A stretch of DNA of 8,323 nt from Spirochaetales bacterium. Lineage in GTDB: Bacteria; Spirochaetota; Spirochaetia; Sphaerochaetales; Sphaerochaetaceae. The stretch is from positions 1-8,323 of the forward strand of contig JAGBRG010000274.1 in the NCBI GenBank assembly GCA_017632495.1, given 5' to 3'. Positions 6,415 to 8,323 of the stretch are shown here, one piece after another (positions within the stretch are counted from its first letter, which is position 1; every line of letters starts with the position of its first letter). The notes beneath the pieces were generated by a model. It did no database searches. It was given only the letters and a program-made list of their open reading frames with translations, and was not told the DNA's origin. Position numbers and translations under genes: made by a program.

Positions 6415-7045
6415 GATGAAAATCAATAAAAAGCTTCTGATTCTGGCAGTGGTTCTTTTTGCACTCTTTATCGTCTTCACTGTCCTTGCCGCCACCTATG
6501 ACAGAGCCCCGATCGGTGCTGACGGAAGCGCAGTGGGATTTTCACACTTGAACAATGCCTTTCACCAGCGTTTCGGCTATAGGTCTTCTTTTTACAAGAT
6601 CACCCAGTATCTGGGCTATATCTGTCTGATGCTTGCTGCCATGAACGCTACCGTGGCATGTCTAGATCTTGTTCGCACAAAGAGTCTTAAGAAAATGGAC
6701 AGGGACTATCTTGTGACCATGATCCTTTATGCCGTTGTCGTTCTTCTTTACATCTTCTTTGAAAAGGTTGTCATCAACGTGCGCCCCACGGAGGCCGAGG
6801 CATCATACCCCTCAAGTCACACGATGCTTGCTCTGACTGTGTTTTACAGCCAGACTGTCCTTCTTAAGAAGATGCAGAAGAAAGAGAAGGGGACTAGGAT
6901 CGCACTTTCTGTAATCTGCTATCTTGCAATGGTTGCAATGGTGGTTCTGAGGCTGTTTTCGGGTGTCCATTGGCTTACGGACATCTATGCGGCAGTTCTT
7001 CTTTCTGTTTCACTTCTTATCGGATACAGAGCCTTCATCAAATGA
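6407..7045 (+). CDS. PAP2-family integral membrane phosphatase
   Basis: This is a 212-residue membrane protein with about six hydrophobic segments: roughly 9-29, 66-85, 102-119, 137-152, 165-183 and 190-207. It carries the PAP2/acid phosphatase motifs. Motif 1 is a shortened K-x5-RP (Lys120, Arg126, Pro127), motif 2 is YPSSHT (nucleophile-assisting His138) and motif 3 is RLFSGVHWLTD (Arg182, His188, Asp192). Members remove phosphate from lipids, such as phosphatidate, phosphatidylglycerophosphate or undecaprenyl pyrophosphate, on the outer face of the inner membrane. The sequence does not say which. The segment VGFSHLNNAF..GYRSSFYKITQYLGY is seen in a PAP2 subgroup common in anaerobes. The start overlaps pncB by 8 bases, implying coupled translation. 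Its last 12 codons overlap the convergent dinB gene. Confidence 0.85.
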   Translation: MAEMKINKKLLILAVVLFALFIVFTVLAATYDRAPIGADGSAVGFSHLNNAFHQRFGYRSSFYKITQYLGYICLMLAAMNATVACLDLVRTKSLKKMDRDYLVTMILYAVVVLLYIFFEKVVINVRPTEAEASYPSSHTMLALTVFYSQTVLLKKMQKKEKGTRIALSVICYLAMVAMVVLRLFSGVHWLTDIYAAVLLSVSLLIGYRAFIK

Positions 7046-8224
7046 GGACCAGCTGTCTTTAAGACCAAGCTCGCTGGCCTTAACAAGATTCAGGCCCTTT
7101 GAACCAAGCTTATGGATCACTCTATCCAGATCACGCTTTTTATGATCGTCCTGTGAAAAGAGGCTGTCCTGCATGGGACGGTCGCCTTTATACATCTGAT
7201 AAAGGCCAAGCCCTATGAGCCTTATTCCCTGACCGCTTTTCCACTTGGAAAGAAGAAGCTTCTTTGCGATTTTGAATATCTGGTCGGTGTTCAGAATCGG
7301 GTCGTCGGGGGTTTCCTGGACGGTGATTGTCTTAAAGTCGGCACCCCAGCGAAGCTTAAGGCCCACGGTGCGCGCCATCATGCCTTCGTCAAAGGATCTT
7401 GCCATGATTTCAGAGCTCATGCCCAAAAGAACCTGGCACAGAGTATGTTCGTCAGTGATGTCCTCAAAGAAGGTAGTCTCTGTGGAAATTGAATGGCTTT
7501 TGGCCTTCTGAAACATTATTCCCGGATCCAGGCCCCTGCATGCGTTATACAAAAAAGTTCCGAAGGAGTTTCCGAACTCTTTCTGTAATGCCTCTGGGCT
7601 CATCTGTCTGACATCGGACGGGGTTTTGATTCCGCGGGCCTGTAAGGCGGAAAGTCCGCTTTTTCCAAGACCCCAGATTTTGCCAAGACCTATGGCATCG
7701 ATGAAGACCTGCTCCTTTCCTGGGGACACAAGGCAAAGACCGTCGGGCTTGTTGTAGTCACTTGCCATCTTGGCGATGAAAGGCGAGGCGGCAATTCCTA
7801 TGCTCATGGTAATTCCTATCTCGTTTTTCACGCGCTCCTTGATTGTCATGGCAAGCTGCCTTGCAGGACCGAAGAGGCGCCTTGTTCCTGTCATGTCAAG
7901 CGATGCCTCGTCAATGGAGACCTGATGCATCTCGGGAGCATATTCGCGAAGTATTCCCATGACCTGCTTTGAAACTCTGCTGTACTTGTGCATATCGCCC
8001 GGGATGAAGATTCCGTCAGGGCAGAGGCGCTTTGCCATAAGTGTGGGCATGGCGCTGTGAACTCCGAAGACTCGGGCTTCGTAGGAGCAGGTGGATACTA
8101 CACAGCGCGGAGCCACAGGGCCGATGATAAGCGGCTTTCCGCGGTATGCGGGATTGTCCCGCTGCTCCACTGAGGCGAAAAACGCATCTAGATCCACATG
8201 AAAGAAAACCTTCTGCTCCGACAT
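7010..8224 (-). CDS. dinB: DNA polymerase IV (Y-family translesion polymerase)
   Basis: This error-prone polymerase copies past damaged bases without proofreading. The 404-residue product has the Y-family features in order. The N-terminal metal site is HVDLDAFFASVEQ, with Asp11 as catalytic acid and Phe16 as probable steric gate. The nucleotide-contact segment is CSYEARVFGVHSAMP (46-60). The catalytic pair Asp105-Glu106 lies in VSIDEASLD, where Val replaces the usual Tyr. The SIGIAASPFIAKMASDYNKPDG block (141-162) and a helix-hairpin-helix thumb (GLGKIWGLGKSG) follow. The sliding-clamp motif QDSLF is at 352-356, followed by the usual Lys/Asp-rich helical tail. The ATG at 8224 is preceded by AAGGA (8239-8235). 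No LexA-type box is recognised upstream, so SOS control cannot be claimed. The 3' end overlaps the PAP2 gene by 36 bases. Confidence 0.96.
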   Translation of the reverse strand: MSEQKVFFHVDLDAFFASVEQRDNPAYRGKPLIIGPVAPRCVVSTCSYEARVFGVHSAMPTLMAKRLCPDGIFIPGDMHKYSRVSKQVMGILREYAPEMHQVSIDEASLDMTGTRRLFGPARQLAMTIKERVKNEIGITMSIGIAASPFIAKMASDYNKPDGLCLVSPGKEQVFIDAIGLGKIWGLGKSGLSALQARGIKTPSDVRQMSPEALQKEFGNSFGTFLYNACRGLDPGIMFQKAKSHSISTETTFFEDITDEHTLCQVLLGMSSEIMARSFDEGMMARTVGLKLRWGADFKTITVQETPDDPILNTDQIFKIAKKLLLSKWKSGQGIRLIGLGLYQMYKGDRPMQDSLFSQDDHKKRDLDRVIHKLGSKGLNLVKASELGLKDSWSSFDEGSVSDKK

Positions 8225-8243
8225 AGTGATAAAGTCCTTCTCA

Positions 8244-8252
8244 ATTGTACCA
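8244..8252 (-). promoter_or_regulatory. Possible extended -10 promoter of dinB
   Basis: On the minus strand 8252-8244 reads TGGTACAAT, an extended -10 (TG-n-TACAAT, one mismatch to TATAAT). No good -35 is present, as can be the case for extended -10 promoters. The predicted start would fall within or just before AAGGA, giving a very short leader, which weakens the call. Confidence 0.3.
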
Positions 8253-8264
8253 TCAACGGGAGTT

Positions 8265-8281
8265 TTGTGATATCATCACAA
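8265..8281. promoter_or_regulatory. Perfect inverted repeat, candidate operator between dinB and the next gene
   Basis: TTGTGAT (8265-8271) and ATCACAA (8275-8281) are exact reverse complements around ATC. The 17-base site ends three bases before the ATG at 8285 and takes the place of a ribosome-binding site. It lies 41 bases upstream of dinB. The half-site TGTGA resembles Crp/Fnr-family sites, but the spacing is 5 rather than 6 bases between TGTGA and TCACA, so the regulator is unassigned. Confidence 0.45.
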
Positions 8282-8284
8282 GCC

Positions 8285-8323
8285 ATGAGACAGATAGATT
8301 TCACACCAAGAGGAATCTGCGCA
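8285..8323 (+). CDS. Start of an unidentified gene, possibly TSCPD-domain protein, truncated by window edge
   Basis: Thirteen open codons from the ATG at 8285 read MRQIDFTPRGICA. The T-P-R-G-I-C-A segment resembles the N-terminus of small TSCPD-domain proteins (family TIGR03905 begins with a similar K/R-G-V-C-S motif), but 13 residues cannot prove this. There is no clear Shine-Dalgarno; a palindrome occupies the space before the ATG. It diverges from dinB with 60 bases between starts. Confidence 0.4.
   Translation, partial: MRQIDFTPRGICA

Noticed and set aside
7010..7150. The dinB C-terminal 48 residues beyond the clamp motif as a novel domain
   Set aside because: A Lys/Asp-rich helical tail after the Q-x-SLF motif is common in DinB proteins of many bacteria.
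8265..8281. A Crp/Fnr binding site
   Set aside because: The half-sites match TGTGA/TCACA but the spacer is 5 rather than 6 bases, and the site overlaps the start region; only a generic operator call is justified.

Overview
The window carries eight protein-coding genes, six of them complete, two partial at the edges and none visibly broken, packed almost without spacers. The gene style (roughly balanced base composition, A+G-rich ribosome-binding sites, GTG/ATG starts) and protein flavour (TopB-like topoisomerase with a long basic tail, compact SerRS, TrmL, a PAP2 protein of the anaerobe type) would fit an anaerobic bacterium. My best guess is a host-associated spirochaete (Treponema/Sphaerochaeta-like), held with only moderate to low confidence because no rRNA or other marker lies in the window.

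Layout. (1) Positions 1-1315, plus strand: the C-terminal part of a type IA DNA topoisomerase with a zinc ribbon and a lysine/arginine-rich tail. (2) Positions 3558-1316, minus strand: a compact three-gene operon of trmL (tRNA wobble 2'-O-methyltransferase), a secreted transglutaminase-like protein and a GT-A-type glycosyltransferase. The genes are joined by an 8-base overlap and a 4-base gap. (3) Positions 3559-3656: a divergent promoter region. (4) Positions 3657-7045, plus strand: serS, pncB (nicotinate phosphoribosyltransferase) and a PAP2 membrane phosphatase, again tightly coupled. (5) Positions 8224-7010, minus strand: dinB (DNA polymerase IV). (6) Positions 8285-8323, plus strand: the first 13 codons of another gene, separated from dinB by 60 bases that contain a perfect inverted repeat.

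Most of the content is housekeeping: tRNA charging and modification, NAD salvage, DNA topology and translesion synthesis, with a smaller cell-envelope component (PAP2 phosphatase, secreted transglutaminase-like protein, glycosyltransferase). I see no mobile element, CRISPR array, tRNA/rRNA gene, defence island or other convincing new system. The items worth a second look are structural. Two convergent gene pairs have no spacer, one sharing a TGATCA double stop and the other overlapping by 12 codon-aligned antisense codons. A perfect hairpin lies inside a coding end, the two promoters at 3590-3618 overlap back to back, and an operator-like palindrome sits just before the last start codon. There is no non-coding stretch longer than about 100 bases.
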